From positions 1 to 12,581 of the forward strand of contig JASBZD010000027.1 in the NCBI GenBank assembly GCA_029983595.1: a DNA stretch of 12,581 bases, read 5' to 3'. The notes beneath the pieces are model-generated. The model searched no databases and was not told the DNA's origin. It saw only the letters and a list, made by a program, of their open reading frames with translations. A program made the translations under genes and the position numbers. Shown piece after piece: positions 5,454-12,349 of the stretch (its first letter is position 1; each line of letters starts with the position of its first letter). Source of the stretch: Peptoniphilaceae bacterium. GTDB lineage: Bacteria; Bacillota; Clostridia; Tissierellales; Peptoniphilaceae.

Positions 5454-8093
5454 ATGAAAAATTATGGTATACATGATATAAGACGAGAGTATCTTAAATT
5501 TTTTGAAGAAAAAGGACATTTAGTTCATGATAGCTATTCGCTAGTTCCACTAAATGACCCATCTTTACTTTTAATAGGTGCTGGAATGGCACCTCTAAAA
5601 AAATATTTTACGGGCGAACTTGTGCCACCTAAATCTAGAATGACCACATGCCAAAAATGCATGAGAACTGGGGATTTAGAAAATGTTGGTATAACTGCTC
5701 GTCATGCGACATTTTTTGAGATGCTAGGTAACTTTTCATTTGGAGATTATTTTAAGCATGAGGCGATAAACTGGGCCTGGGAATTTTTAACTGAAAGACT
5801 AGAACTAGATAAAGAAGATCTTTGGGTTTCAGTTTATTTAGATGATGACGAGGCTTATAATATCTGGAAAGATGAAGTCGGCATACCAGAGGAGCGTATT
5901 GTAAGACTTGGAAAAGAGGATAACTTCTGGGAGTTAGAAGTAGGTCCATCAGGTCCATGTAGCGAGATCCACGTAGATCGTGGCGAGAAATATGGCTGTG
6001 GAGATCCAGATTGTAAACCAGGATGTGACTGTGATAGATTTTTAGAAATATGGAATCTAGTTTTTACTCAGTTTGATAAAGACGAAAATGGAGTATATCA
6101 TCCATTAGCTCATCCAAATATCGATACTGGTATGGGACTTGAGAGAATTACTACAGTTTTAGAAGATAAAGATAATATCTTCGAGATCGAAGCGATTAAT
6201 GAAATTATTAGAAAAATAGAAGAAGTTTCTGGATATAAATATAAAACTGATAATAAAAATGATATATCTGTGCGTGTAATTACTGACCATGTGCGTGCTA
6301 TGACTTTTATGATCTCTGATATGGTGCTTCCATCTAACGAAGGGCGTGGATATGTTCTAAGAAGACTTATAAGAAGAGCAGAGCGTCATGGAAGACTTTT
6401 AGGTATTACTAAACCTTTCTTAATTGAAGTGGCAAAAATCGTTATAGACTCTTGGAGTGTAAGTTATACTGAGCTTAAAGAAAATGAAGAAAAAATCCTA
6501 AGTGTTATAGAAACTGAAGAAAATAAGTTTTTAGAAACTCTAGATAAAGGAATGGATATTTTAAACCAATATATAGCCGATCTTGAAGCTTCAGAAAAAT
6601 CACAATTATCGGGTAAAGATGCGTTTAAATTATATGATACTTATGGATTTCCATATGACCTTACAGAAGAAATATTAATAGAAAAAAATATAACGATAGA
6701 TGAAGAAGGCTTTATTAACGAGATGAATGAGCAGCGAGAAAGAGCTCGTAGTGCAGTTAATAAAAAAGACGCTGGATGGGGTTCTCACAATAAAGATTTT
6801 AAAATCGAAGGAGAGGCTACGATATTTGATGGATATACAGAAGTAGCATCATCATCTGAAATAATAGAAATTCTAAACTCCGAAGGTGATGTTTCTGATA
6901 GTTTAAAATCAGATCATCAAGGAGTAATAGTTCTTAAAAATACTCCATTTTATGCTGAAGGCGGTGGACAAATTGGCGATACTGGTATTATAGAAGGCGA
7001 AAATTTTAAATTTAACGTAACTGATACTAGAAAAACTTCTGATGGTGTATTTATGCATATTGGAAGTATTATCGAAGGAGAAGCTAAAAAGTCTGATAAG
7101 GTTGAGGCAAAAATTGACGTAAATAGACGTCGTGCCATAAAAAGAAACCACAGTGCGACTCACTTACTTCATAAAGCATTAAAAGAAATACTAGGTTCTC
7201 ATGTAAATCAAGCCGGATCATATGTAAGCGAAGATAGTTTTAGATTTGACTTTTCTCATTTTGAACGAGTATCAAAAGAAGAATTAGAAAAAATCGAAAA
7301 TCTTGTAAATGAATATATTTATAGCGAAACTGAATCTAATATTTATGAAACTAGTATTGAAAAAGCTTATGAAAATGGAGCGATTGGACTATTTGAAGAT
7401 AAATATAAAGCTGATGTACGCGTAGTGGAGTTTCCAGAAATCTCTATAGAGCTTTGTGGCGGAACTCATGTTGAAAAAACTTCTGATATAGGTATATTTA
7501 AGATCTTATCAGAATCAGCAGTAGCTTCTGGCGTAAGACGTATTGAGGCGACTACTGGAATGAATGTATATAATCTTTTAAATAATCTTATAAAAGAAGA
7601 GACTGAAATTTTAGATGCATTAGGCTCTAATAGCGAAAATGCAGTAAATAGAATAAACTCTATCTTAAAAGAAAATAAAGAACTAGAAAAAGAAATCGAA
7701 GCTATTAAAAGAGAGTCAGCTAAAGAAAATTTAGATGAAGTCCTAGGTGAGGCTAAAGATCTAGATGGAATAAAAATTCTAGCTAAAAAATACGAAGGCC
7801 AAGATGTAAATACACTTCGAGATTTAGCTGATGAGTTTAGAGATAAGCTAGGAGATTCAGTGATTACCCTAGCTACAGTAAATGATGGAAAAATAAATTT
7901 TGTAGTAGCATCATCTGATAAAGCTATAGAACGCGGTCTAAAAGCTGGAGATATTATAAAACAAGTAGCAGCTATAACTGGTGGCGGCGGTGGTGGCCGT
8001 CCTAATATGGCGACTGCTGGTGGAAAAGATGTAGAAAAACTTGACGAAGCGTTAAATAAAGTGTACGATATTACTAATAATCTACTTAAGTAA
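5454..8093 (+). CDS. alaS: Alanine--tRNA ligase
   Basis: This cytosolic class II synthetase charges tRNA-Ala with alanine and hydrolyses misacylated Ser- or Gly-tRNA-Ala. Its 879 aa equal the family norm, with all domains present. The catalytic core has GAGMAPLK (42-49), the TGDLENVG and FFEMLGNFSFGDYFK signature (72-101), and the NIDTGMGLER motif (222-231). A Cys cluster (C182, C187, C191, C193) interrupts the core. The editing domain follows, with its zinc ligands in HSATH (H566, H570) and CGGTH (C668, H672). The C-terminal domain ends in the glycine-rich GGGGGGRPNMATAGG (about 843-857). GGAAG lies 9 nt before the ATG. No T-box leader is seen, so any control by tRNA charging is not evident. 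It is followed by ireB after 12 nt, as in related genomes. Confidence 0.98.
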   Translation: MKNYGIHDIRREYLKFFEEKGHLVHDSYSLVPLNDPSLLLIGAGMAPLKKYFTGELVPPKSRMTTCQKCMRTGDLENVGITARHATFFEMLGNFSFGDYFKHEAINWAWEFLTERLELDKEDLWVSVYLDDDEAYNIWKDEVGIPEERIVRLGKEDNFWELEVGPSGPCSEIHVDRGEKYGCGDPDCKPGCDCDRFLEIWNLVFTQFDKDENGVYHPLAHPNIDTGMGLERITTVLEDKDNIFEIEAINEIIRKIEEVSGYKYKTDNKNDISVRVITDHVRAMTFMISDMVLPSNEGRGYVLRRLIRRAERHGRLLGITKPFLIEVAKIVIDSWSVSYTELKENEEKILSVIETEENKFLETLDKGMDILNQYIADLEASEKSQLSGKDAFKLYDTYGFPYDLTEEILIEKNITIDEEGFINEMNEQRERARSAVNKKDAGWGSHNKDFKIEGEATIFDGYTEVASSSEIIEILNSEGDVSDSLKSDHQGVIVLKNTPFYAEGGGQIGDTGIIEGENFKFNVTDTRKTSDGVFMHIGSIIEGEAKKSDKVEAKIDVNRRRAIKRNHSATHLLHKALKEILGSHVNQAGSYVSEDSFRFDFSHFERVSKEELEKIENLVNEYIYSETESNIYETSIEKAYENGAIGLFEDKYKADVRVVEFPEISIELCGGTHVEKTSDIGIFKILSESAVASGVRRIEATTGMNVYNLLNNLIKEETEILDALGSNSENAVNRINSILKENKELEKEIEAIKRESAKENLDEVLGEAKDLDGIKILAKKYEGQDVNTLRDLADEFRDKLGDSVITLATVNDGKINFVVASSDKAIERGLKAGDIIKQVAAITGGGGGGRPNMATAGGKDVEKLDEALNKVYDITNNLLK

Positions 8094-8105
8094 GGAAGAT
8101 AAAAT

Positions 8106-8357
8106 ATGTCAGATAAATTTGTAACTCAAAAGTTTTCTAAAACCAAAAATCTTACATCAGTAAAGACTATTCTTAAAGAAGTATATAGATCTTTAGAGGA
8201 AAAGGGATATGAACCCTATGATCAAATTATAGGATATATTCTATCTGGAGACCCAAGCTATATTACTAGCCATAATAACGCTAGAAATCTTATCAGAAAC
8301 GTAGAACGAGAAGATTTACTAGAAGAGTTATTAAAAGACTTTTTAAGAGAAGAATAA
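8106..8357 (+). CDS. ireB: IreB family regulatory phosphoprotein (DUF965)
   Basis: This 83-aa protein matches the DUF965/YrzL family. It has a polar N-terminus with Thr and Ser (T7, S11, T13), then an alpha-helical body containing EEKGYEPYDQIIGYILSGDP (35-54) and the signature YITSHNNARNLIR (56-68). In Enterococcus faecalis, IreB is phosphorylated on N-terminal threonines by the kinase IreK and acts as a negative regulator of cephalosporin resistance. A similar link to PASTA-kinase signalling is plausible here, but the kinase is not in the window. GGAAG precedes the ATG at normal spacing. The position directly after alaS is the conserved one (alaS-yrzL in B. subtilis). It is the last gene before a strong terminator. 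Confidence 0.94.
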   Translation: MSDKFVTQKFSKTKNLTSVKTILKEVYRSLEEKGYEPYDQIIGYILSGDPSYITSHNNARNLIRNVEREDLLEELLKDFLREE

Positions 8358-8364
8358 AACTTAT

Positions 8365-8397
8365 AGGTGTCTGATTATTTAATTAGGCGCCTTTTTT
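8365..8397 (+). terminator. Rho-independent terminator after ireB
   Basis: A 12-bp stem (8365-8376 with 8381-8392, including three G-U pairs) closes a four-base loop ATTT and is followed by six T (8392-8397). It lies 8 nt after the ireB stop and ends only 5 nt before the next start codon, so it separates the permease-alaS-ireB unit from the genes that follow unless read-through occurs. Confidence 0.88.
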
Positions 8398-8402
8398 AAA
8401 TT

Positions 8403-9353
8403 ATGGAATATAAAAAATTAGGAAAAACCGGAATAGAAGTCTCAAGACTTTGTTTCGGGTCTTTAACATTATCAAAATCACAAGAAAATCTCTCTTTAAA
8501 AGAATCAGGAGAGCTTCTTTCATTTGCGTATAATCAGGGTATAAACTTTATTGATACGGCAGAGCTTTATGAAAACTATGCTAATATAAGAGAAGTTTTT
8601 AAATATGTGCCACGTGAAAATCTAGTAATTACCTCAAAGACGTACGCATATGACAAAAAAGGGGCGCAGGATTCTTTAAAAAAATACCTAGATGAGCTAG
8701 GTACTGATTATGCTGATATATTTCTTTTACATGAACAAGAAGATGAGTTTACACTAAAAGGTCATTATGAGGCGTTAGAAGAGTTATATCGACTTAAAAA
8801 AGAGGGGTATATAAAAGCAGTAGGAATATCTACCCATAAAATAAAAGCAGTCCGTGCAGCACTAGAATATCCAGAAATCGAGATAATCCACCCTATGATA
8901 AATATTGAGGGACTTGGAATACTTGATGGAACTCGCGATGATATGCTAGATGCTATAGATAAAGTGCGAGATAATGGGGTAGGAATATATGCTATGAAAG
9001 TTTTAGGCGGTGGCCATCTTATTTCTCGTGCAGAAGATGCGATAAAATGGGCGGTGGATAAACCATTATTTGACTCTATAGCACTGGGAATGCAGTCTAG
9101 AGAAGAAGTTATAAATAACTCTAGGCTTATTTCTCATGAAGAAGTGCCAGAAGAGATTAAGGAAAGCCTTAGAAAGTCTAATCGTCAGATTTCTGTAGAG
9201 GAATATTGTATAGGTTGTGGCAGATGTGCAGCAAAATGTCAGGCAAAAGCGATTAAGATAATAGACAATAAAGCAGTAATAGACCGCTCAAAATGTATTT
9301 TATGTGGCTATTGTGCTAATGTCTGTCCAGATTTTTATATAAAGGTGCATTAA
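8403..9353 (+). CDS. Aldo/keto reductase with C-terminal 2x[4Fe-4S] ferredoxin domain
   Basis: This 316-aa cytosolic oxidoreductase is a fusion of a TIM-barrel aldo/keto reductase and a bacterial-type ferredoxin module. The barrel carries the catalytic tetrad D51 (FIDTAELY), Y56, K79 (VITSK) and H110 (FLLH). The C-terminal part has two CxxCxxCxxxC motifs (C269-C279 and C298-C308), each expected to hold a [4Fe-4S] cluster. Such fusions are common in anaerobes; physiological substrates are mostly unknown, so electron transfer between ferredoxin clusters and an aldehyde or ketone is inference. The start is fixed by the family-typical opening EYKKLGKTGIEVSRLCFG, yet there is no ribosome binding site: the terminator T-run is directly upstream. 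It overlaps ruvX by one base. It is an extra gene compared with the B. subtilis block. Confidence 0.93.
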   Translation: MEYKKLGKTGIEVSRLCFGSLTLSKSQENLSLKESGELLSFAYNQGINFIDTAELYENYANIREVFKYVPRENLVITSKTYAYDKKGAQDSLKKYLDELGTDYADIFLLHEQEDEFTLKGHYEALEELYRLKKEGYIKAVGISTHKIKAVRAALEYPEIEIIHPMINIEGLGILDGTRDDMLDAIDKVRDNGVGIYAMKVLGGGHLISRAEDAIKWAVDKPLFDSIALGMQSREEVINNSRLISHEEVPEEIKESLRKSNRQISVEEYCIGCGRCAAKCQAKAIKIIDNKAVIDRSKCILCGYCANVCPDFYIKVH

Positions 9354-9763
9354 TGGAGAGATTTTTAGGATTAGATGTCGGTACGAAAACTATAGGTGTA
9401 GCAGTTTCTGACCCACTTGGAATTACTGCCCAACCAGTTACGACAGTGATTAGAAAATCTAATAAAGAAGATTTTCAAGCTATTAAAGATTTTATAGATG
9501 AATATAATATTAAAACTGTAATAGTTGGGATGCCATATAATATGAATGGGACGATAGGGCCTTCTGGAGAAATGGCAAAAAAGTTTGGCGAAAAATTAAA
9601 AAATAAATATGGAATAAATATTATATATATAGATGAACGAAATACTACCAAAATGGCCGAACAAGTCCTTATATCTGGCAAAGTTAGACGCGAAAATAGA
9701 AAAACTCATATCGATAAAATAGCGGCTGTATTTATACTTGAGACTTACTTAAATATGATATAA
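9353..9763 (+). CDS. ruvX: Putative pre-16S rRNA nuclease / Holliday junction resolvase-like RuvX (YqgF)
   Basis: This 136-aa protein has the RNase H-like fold of the YqgF family, implicated in 16S rRNA 5'-end maturation in Escherichia coli and proposed earlier as a Holliday-junction resolvase. All signature segments are present: GLDVGTKTIGVAVSD (6-20) with catalytic D8, VVGMPYNMNG (57-66, read here as VIVGMP), IDERNTT (93-99) with E95, and HIDKIAAVFILE (119-130) with D121. Length is exactly typical. The ATG overlaps the stop of the reductase gene (TAATG), and an AAAGGTG lies just ahead. Placement near alaS and ireB matches yrrK in B. subtilis. Identity is secure; the choice between rRNA processing and recombination roles rests on work in other species. 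Confidence 0.95.
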   Translation: MERFLGLDVGTKTIGVAVSDPLGITAQPVTTVIRKSNKEDFQAIKDFIDEYNIKTVIVGMPYNMNGTIGPSGEMAKKFGEKLKNKYGINIIYIDERNTTKMAEQVLISGKVRRENRKTHIDKIAAVFILETYLNMI

Positions 9764-9780
9764 AAGGGGATTATTTTATT

Positions 9781-10230
9781 ATGGATAAAAAAGAAATAGC
9801 TTTTAAAATACTTTCCGAAAATGGACTAAAATATACAGAACCTAGAAAAATTTTAATTGAATTTCTTTCAGAAGATGAAAATAAACATCTCACTCCTGAA
9901 GAGATATATGACAAGCTAAACCCAGATTACCCAAACTTAGGCATAGCAACTGTCTATAGAAATCTACAGAATTTTGAAAATTTAGGCATAGTGCAAAGGC
10001 TTAATCTAGGAGATGGCGTATCTCGTTTTGAGCTAGCAGAGCTAGTAGAGGACGTACACCAACATCATCACCTAGTGTGTATAAATTGCGATAAGCTTAT
10101 CGAGGTAAAGGGAGATCTTTTAGGAGAGCTTGAAGAAAAAATTGAAAATTTATATGACTTTAAGATAATAGATCATGATCTAAAATTTTATGGATATTGT
10201 GGCGAATGCGAAGAAAAAAAAGATAGATAA
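9781..10230 (+). CDS. Fur family metal-responsive transcriptional regulator
   Basis: This 149-aa protein is a Fur/PerR/Zur-type dimeric repressor. The N-terminal winged helix spans about residues 15-85, with HLTPEEIYDKL (36-46) and the recognition segment IATVYRNLQNFENLGIV (55-71). The metal-binding half has the histidine cluster HQHHHLVC (93-100) and two CxxC pairs, C100/C103 and C140/C143, which form the structural zinc site. H36, E84, H93, H95 and H132 are candidates for the regulatory metal site. Sequence alone does not separate iron sensing from peroxide (PerR) or zinc sensing. An AGGGGA lies about 10 nt before the ATG, and the gene follows ruvX by 17 nt. No Fur-type box is evident in front of it, so autoregulation is not visible. 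It precedes the RNase J gene by 6 nt. Confidence 0.94.
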   Translation: MDKKEIAFKILSENGLKYTEPRKILIEFLSEDENKHLTPEEIYDKLNPDYPNLGIATVYRNLQNFENLGIVQRLNLGDGVSRFELAELVEDVHQHHHLVCINCDKLIEVKGDLLGELEEKIENLYDFKIIDHDLKFYGYCGECEEKKDR

Positions 10231-10236
10231 ATAGTT

Positions 10237-12036
10237 ATGGAAGAAAAAATAGAATATAAAAATAAAAAACATAAAAAATATAAAAAAATAAAAATTGATA
10301 AAAATAAGGAATTGTCTAAAAAGAGCGGTAAAAGACATAACCCCAAAAATCATCATAAGAAAAGGAGAGAAATGAAAAATAACAATAAACTCAAACTCAT
10401 ACCTATAGGGGGTATGAAAGAAATTGGGAAAAATATGTTCGTCATCGAATATCGCGACGAAATCGCAATAATCGACTGCGGAATTACTTTCCCAGATGAG
10501 AGTCTACTAGGTATAGACTCGGTAATACCGGATTTTACGTATCTAAAAGAGAATAAACATAAAATCCGCGGTATGGTGCTGACTCATGGCCACGAGGACC
10601 ATATTGGAGCAATACCATATTTTCTAAAAGAAGTTGGAAATATTGATATCTACGGAACTAGACTTACTATAGGTCTTTTACAAAATAAATTAAAAGAGCA
10701 TAAATTATCTGATGAAAAGCTTCATGTAGTCGTTCCAGGCGATGTAGTAAAACTTGGAAAAATGGAATTTGAATTTATTCAGACTACCCACTCTATCCCT
10801 CAGTCATGCGCTATAGGAATAAAAACTCCTCAGGGAAATATACTTCATACTGGAGATTTTAAAATAGACCTTACACCAATAGATGGCGGACATATCGATC
10901 TTCAGAGATTTGCTCAATATGCGGCTGAAGGCGTAGAAATTATGATATCAGATAGCACTAACGCAAATCGCCCAGGATTTACAATGAGTGAGATGACAGC
11001 AGGTGCAAGTTTTGATAACTTATTTAAACGCTATGAAGGAAAGAGAATCGTAGTAGCGACATTTGCCTCAAACGTCCATAGAGTACAGCAGATTATTAAT
11101 TCATGCGAAAAATATAATAGAAAAGTAATCCTATCTGGCCGCTCAATGGTTAATGTAGTAGGTACAGCTAAAGAACTAAATCTACTTCACGTAGAAGACG
11201 ATACAATAATAGATATAAATAATATTGGAAACTACGATCCAGGTGAAATCTGCTTTATTACTACTGGGTCACAAGGAGAGCCTTTCTCAGCGCTAACTCG
11301 AATAGCTTATGGAAATCATAAGAGAATACAAGTAACTCCAGAAGATGTAGTAATCCTATCAGCTAACCCAATTCCAGGTAACGAGCTAGCAGTAACAGAT
11401 GTAATAAACCATCTAATGGAAAAAGGTGTAGAAGTAGTTCATAACGATTTACACGATATTCACGTTTCGGGACATGCGCGTCAAGAAGAGCTAAAAATGC
11501 TTTTATCACTTGTAAAACCAAAATACCTAGTTCCATTTCATGGTGAGCCAATCCAGATGAATGGCCATAGAAAAGTAGCGATGGCAGTAGGCGTTCCTGA
11601 TGAAAATATCTTTATGATAGAAAATGGAGACGTTCTTGAACTAGATCACGAAGGCGTAAAAATAGCTGGAAAAGTTCAGGCTGGCGCAGTACTAGTAGAC
11701 GGTCTAGGAGTAGGAGATGTAGGAAATGTAGTACTACGCGATCGTAAATGGCTTTCAGAAGATGGGTTAATTATCGTAGTTTTAACATTATCTAAAGAAA
11801 CTGGACAAGTATTAGCAGGACCAGATATAGTATCTCGTGGATTTGTATATGTAAAAGAATCTGGAGACTTAATGGTAGATGCAAAAAATATCGTAGAAGA
11901 AACACTAAGAAACTCTGATAATAACTCAAGAGATTGGAATAGTCTAAAAAATAATATAAAAGATGATCTAAAAGACTTTATATTATCAGAAATGAAAAGA
12001 CGCCCAATGATATTACCTATTATTCAAGAGGTATAA
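10237..12036 (+). CDS. rnj: Ribonuclease J (metallo-beta-lactamase/beta-CASP)
   Basis: This zinc-dependent RNase has 5'-3' exonuclease and endonuclease activity in Firmicutes mRNA decay and rRNA maturation. Motifs, numbered from this start, are HGHEDH (117-122), H185, HTGDFK (204-209), SDSTNANRPG (238-247), GRSM (301-304), TGSQGEP (343-349), SANPIPGNE (375-383), and SGHARQEEL with VPFHGE (411-437). The C-terminal RNase J domain follows to residue 599. The start is uncertain. The first ATG gives a 45-residue head with 17 K, 3 R and 4 H, and has no good ribosome binding site but lies 6 nt after the fur-family stop. An ATG at 10372 has AGGAG just ahead and gives 554 aa, the usual family length. 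Forty-five codons without a stop in such A-rich DNA favour real coding of the head. Both forms may be made. Only the start is in doubt. Confidence 0.93.
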   Translation: MEEKIEYKNKKHKKYKKIKIDKNKELSKKSGKRHNPKNHHKKRREMKNNNKLKLIPIGGMKEIGKNMFVIEYRDEIAIIDCGITFPDESLLGIDSVIPDFTYLKENKHKIRGMVLTHGHEDHIGAIPYFLKEVGNIDIYGTRLTIGLLQNKLKEHKLSDEKLHVVVPGDVVKLGKMEFEFIQTTHSIPQSCAIGIKTPQGNILHTGDFKIDLTPIDGGHIDLQRFAQYAAEGVEIMISDSTNANRPGFTMSEMTAGASFDNLFKRYEGKRIVVATFASNVHRVQQIINSCEKYNRKVILSGRSMVNVVGTAKELNLLHVEDDTIIDINNIGNYDPGEICFITTGSQGEPFSALTRIAYGNHKRIQVTPEDVVILSANPIPGNELAVTDVINHLMEKGVEVVHNDLHDIHVSGHARQEELKMLLSLVKPKYLVPFHGEPIQMNGHRKVAMAVGVPDENIFMIENGDVLELDHEGVKIAGKVQAGAVLVDGLGVGDVGNVVLRDRKWLSEDGLIIVVLTLSKETGQVLAGPDIVSRGFVYVKESGDLMVDAKNIVEETLRNSDNNSRDWNSLKNNIKDDLKDFILSEMKRRPMILPIIQEV

Positions 12037-12054
12037 AAAAAAGGGAGATAAAAA

Positions 12055-12132
12055 TTGAAAAAAATAATTTTTTCCCGTACAATTATTATTGTAGATAATT
12101 TACAAGTAATTACCCGAGGAGGTAAAATATGA
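12055..12132 (+). CDS. Possible 25-aa TTG-start leader peptide
   Basis: This short frame opens with TTG, preceded at 7 nt by AGGGAG (12042-12047), and ends in a TGA that overlaps the ATG of the LDCC gene (ATGA). The peptide starts MKKIIFSRTIIIVD, is basic and hydrophobic, and its last codons contain the ribosome binding site of the next gene (AGGAGG read as R-G-G). The four-base overlap and good site spacing suggest a coupled leader peptide. It is short enough to occur by chance, and it resembles no family I know. Confidence 0.25.
   Translation: MKKIIFSRTIIIVDNLQVITRGGKI
12071..12099 (+). promoter_or_regulatory. Weak candidate promoter with palindrome upstream of the LDCC gene
   Basis: A -10-like GATAAT (12094-12099) lies 17 bp from TTTCCC (12071-12076), a poor -35. 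The spacer is filled almost exactly by the perfect palindrome TACAAT-TATT-ATTGTA (12078-12093), which could be an operator. It resembles Fur-type AT-rich dyads only loosely. Confidence 0.3.
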
Positions 12133-12257
12133 AAATCTTTGAATCAATAAAAAATAGATGGAAAAAATTCTTGGAAAATCTAGCAAAAGAAAATAAAAAA
12201 TCTTTTGGAAATGAAAGATTAGATTGTTGTTCAATGAACAAAAGAGAATATAAATAA
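12129..12257 (+). CDS. LDCC-motif putative metal-binding small protein
   Basis: This 42-aa protein has a helical, lysine-rich N-terminal part (KNRWKKFLENLAKENKKS, about 8-25), then FGNERLDCC with adjacent cysteines C33 and C34, and a short polar tail MNKREYK. The L-D-C-C motif after a K-S-F-G-N stretch is what I recall from small Firmicutes proteins named 'LDCC motif putative metal-binding protein'. Metal binding is a name-level assumption; two cysteines alone would need a partner or dimer. A perfect AGGAGGT lies 6 nt before the ATG, so expression should be good. It follows RNase J by 92 nt and may be read from the upstream operon or from a weak promoter at 12071-12099. An IS element begins 22 nt after its stop, so its own terminator may have been displaced. 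Confidence 0.75.
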   Translation: MKIFESIKNRWKKFLENLAKENKKSFGNERLDCCSMNKREYK

Positions 12258-12306
12258 AGAAAAAAATGACCATGGCGGAGACTGTGTAAAATTTTGTGTA
12301 TAGAAA

Positions 12307-12342
12307 CCTCCTGATTAGGGTAAGTGAAAACTAATCAGGAGG
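12307..12342 (+). promoter_or_regulatory. Hairpin masking the transposase ribosome binding site
   Basis: A perfect 12-bp inverted repeat, CCTCCTGATTAG (12307-12318) and CTAATCAGGAGG (12331-12342), encloses a 12-nt loop. The right arm holds the AGGAGG ribosome binding site 7 nt before the transposase ATG, and the left arm is its complement. Transcripts entering from outside the element would fold and hide the site. Other IS elements (IS10, IS50) are known to protect themselves from external transcription in this manner. Confidence 0.8.
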
Positions 12343-12349
12343 AATTTTT

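Noticed and set aside
5752..7163. Three short minus-strand open frames inside alaS (5752-5958, 6909-7163, 6950-7138)
   Set aside because: They overlap each other or the alaS coding sequence, have no start signals, and the peptides look like shadow translations.
9475..9681. 68-codon minus-strand frame inside ruvX
   Set aside because: Antisense to a conserved gene with no ribosome site or promoter.
11363..11551. 62-codon minus-strand frame inside RNase J
   Set aside because: Antisense shadow of a highly conserved region.
12043..12076. Stem GGGA...TCCC after RNase J as a terminator
   Set aside because: There is no T-run after the stem and the helix is interrupted, so it is not a credible terminator for rnj.
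12078..12093. TACAATTATTATTGTA as a Fur box
   Set aside because: Against the 7-1-7 Fur/PerR pattern only the inner AAT-T-ATT matches; kept only as an unassigned palindrome.
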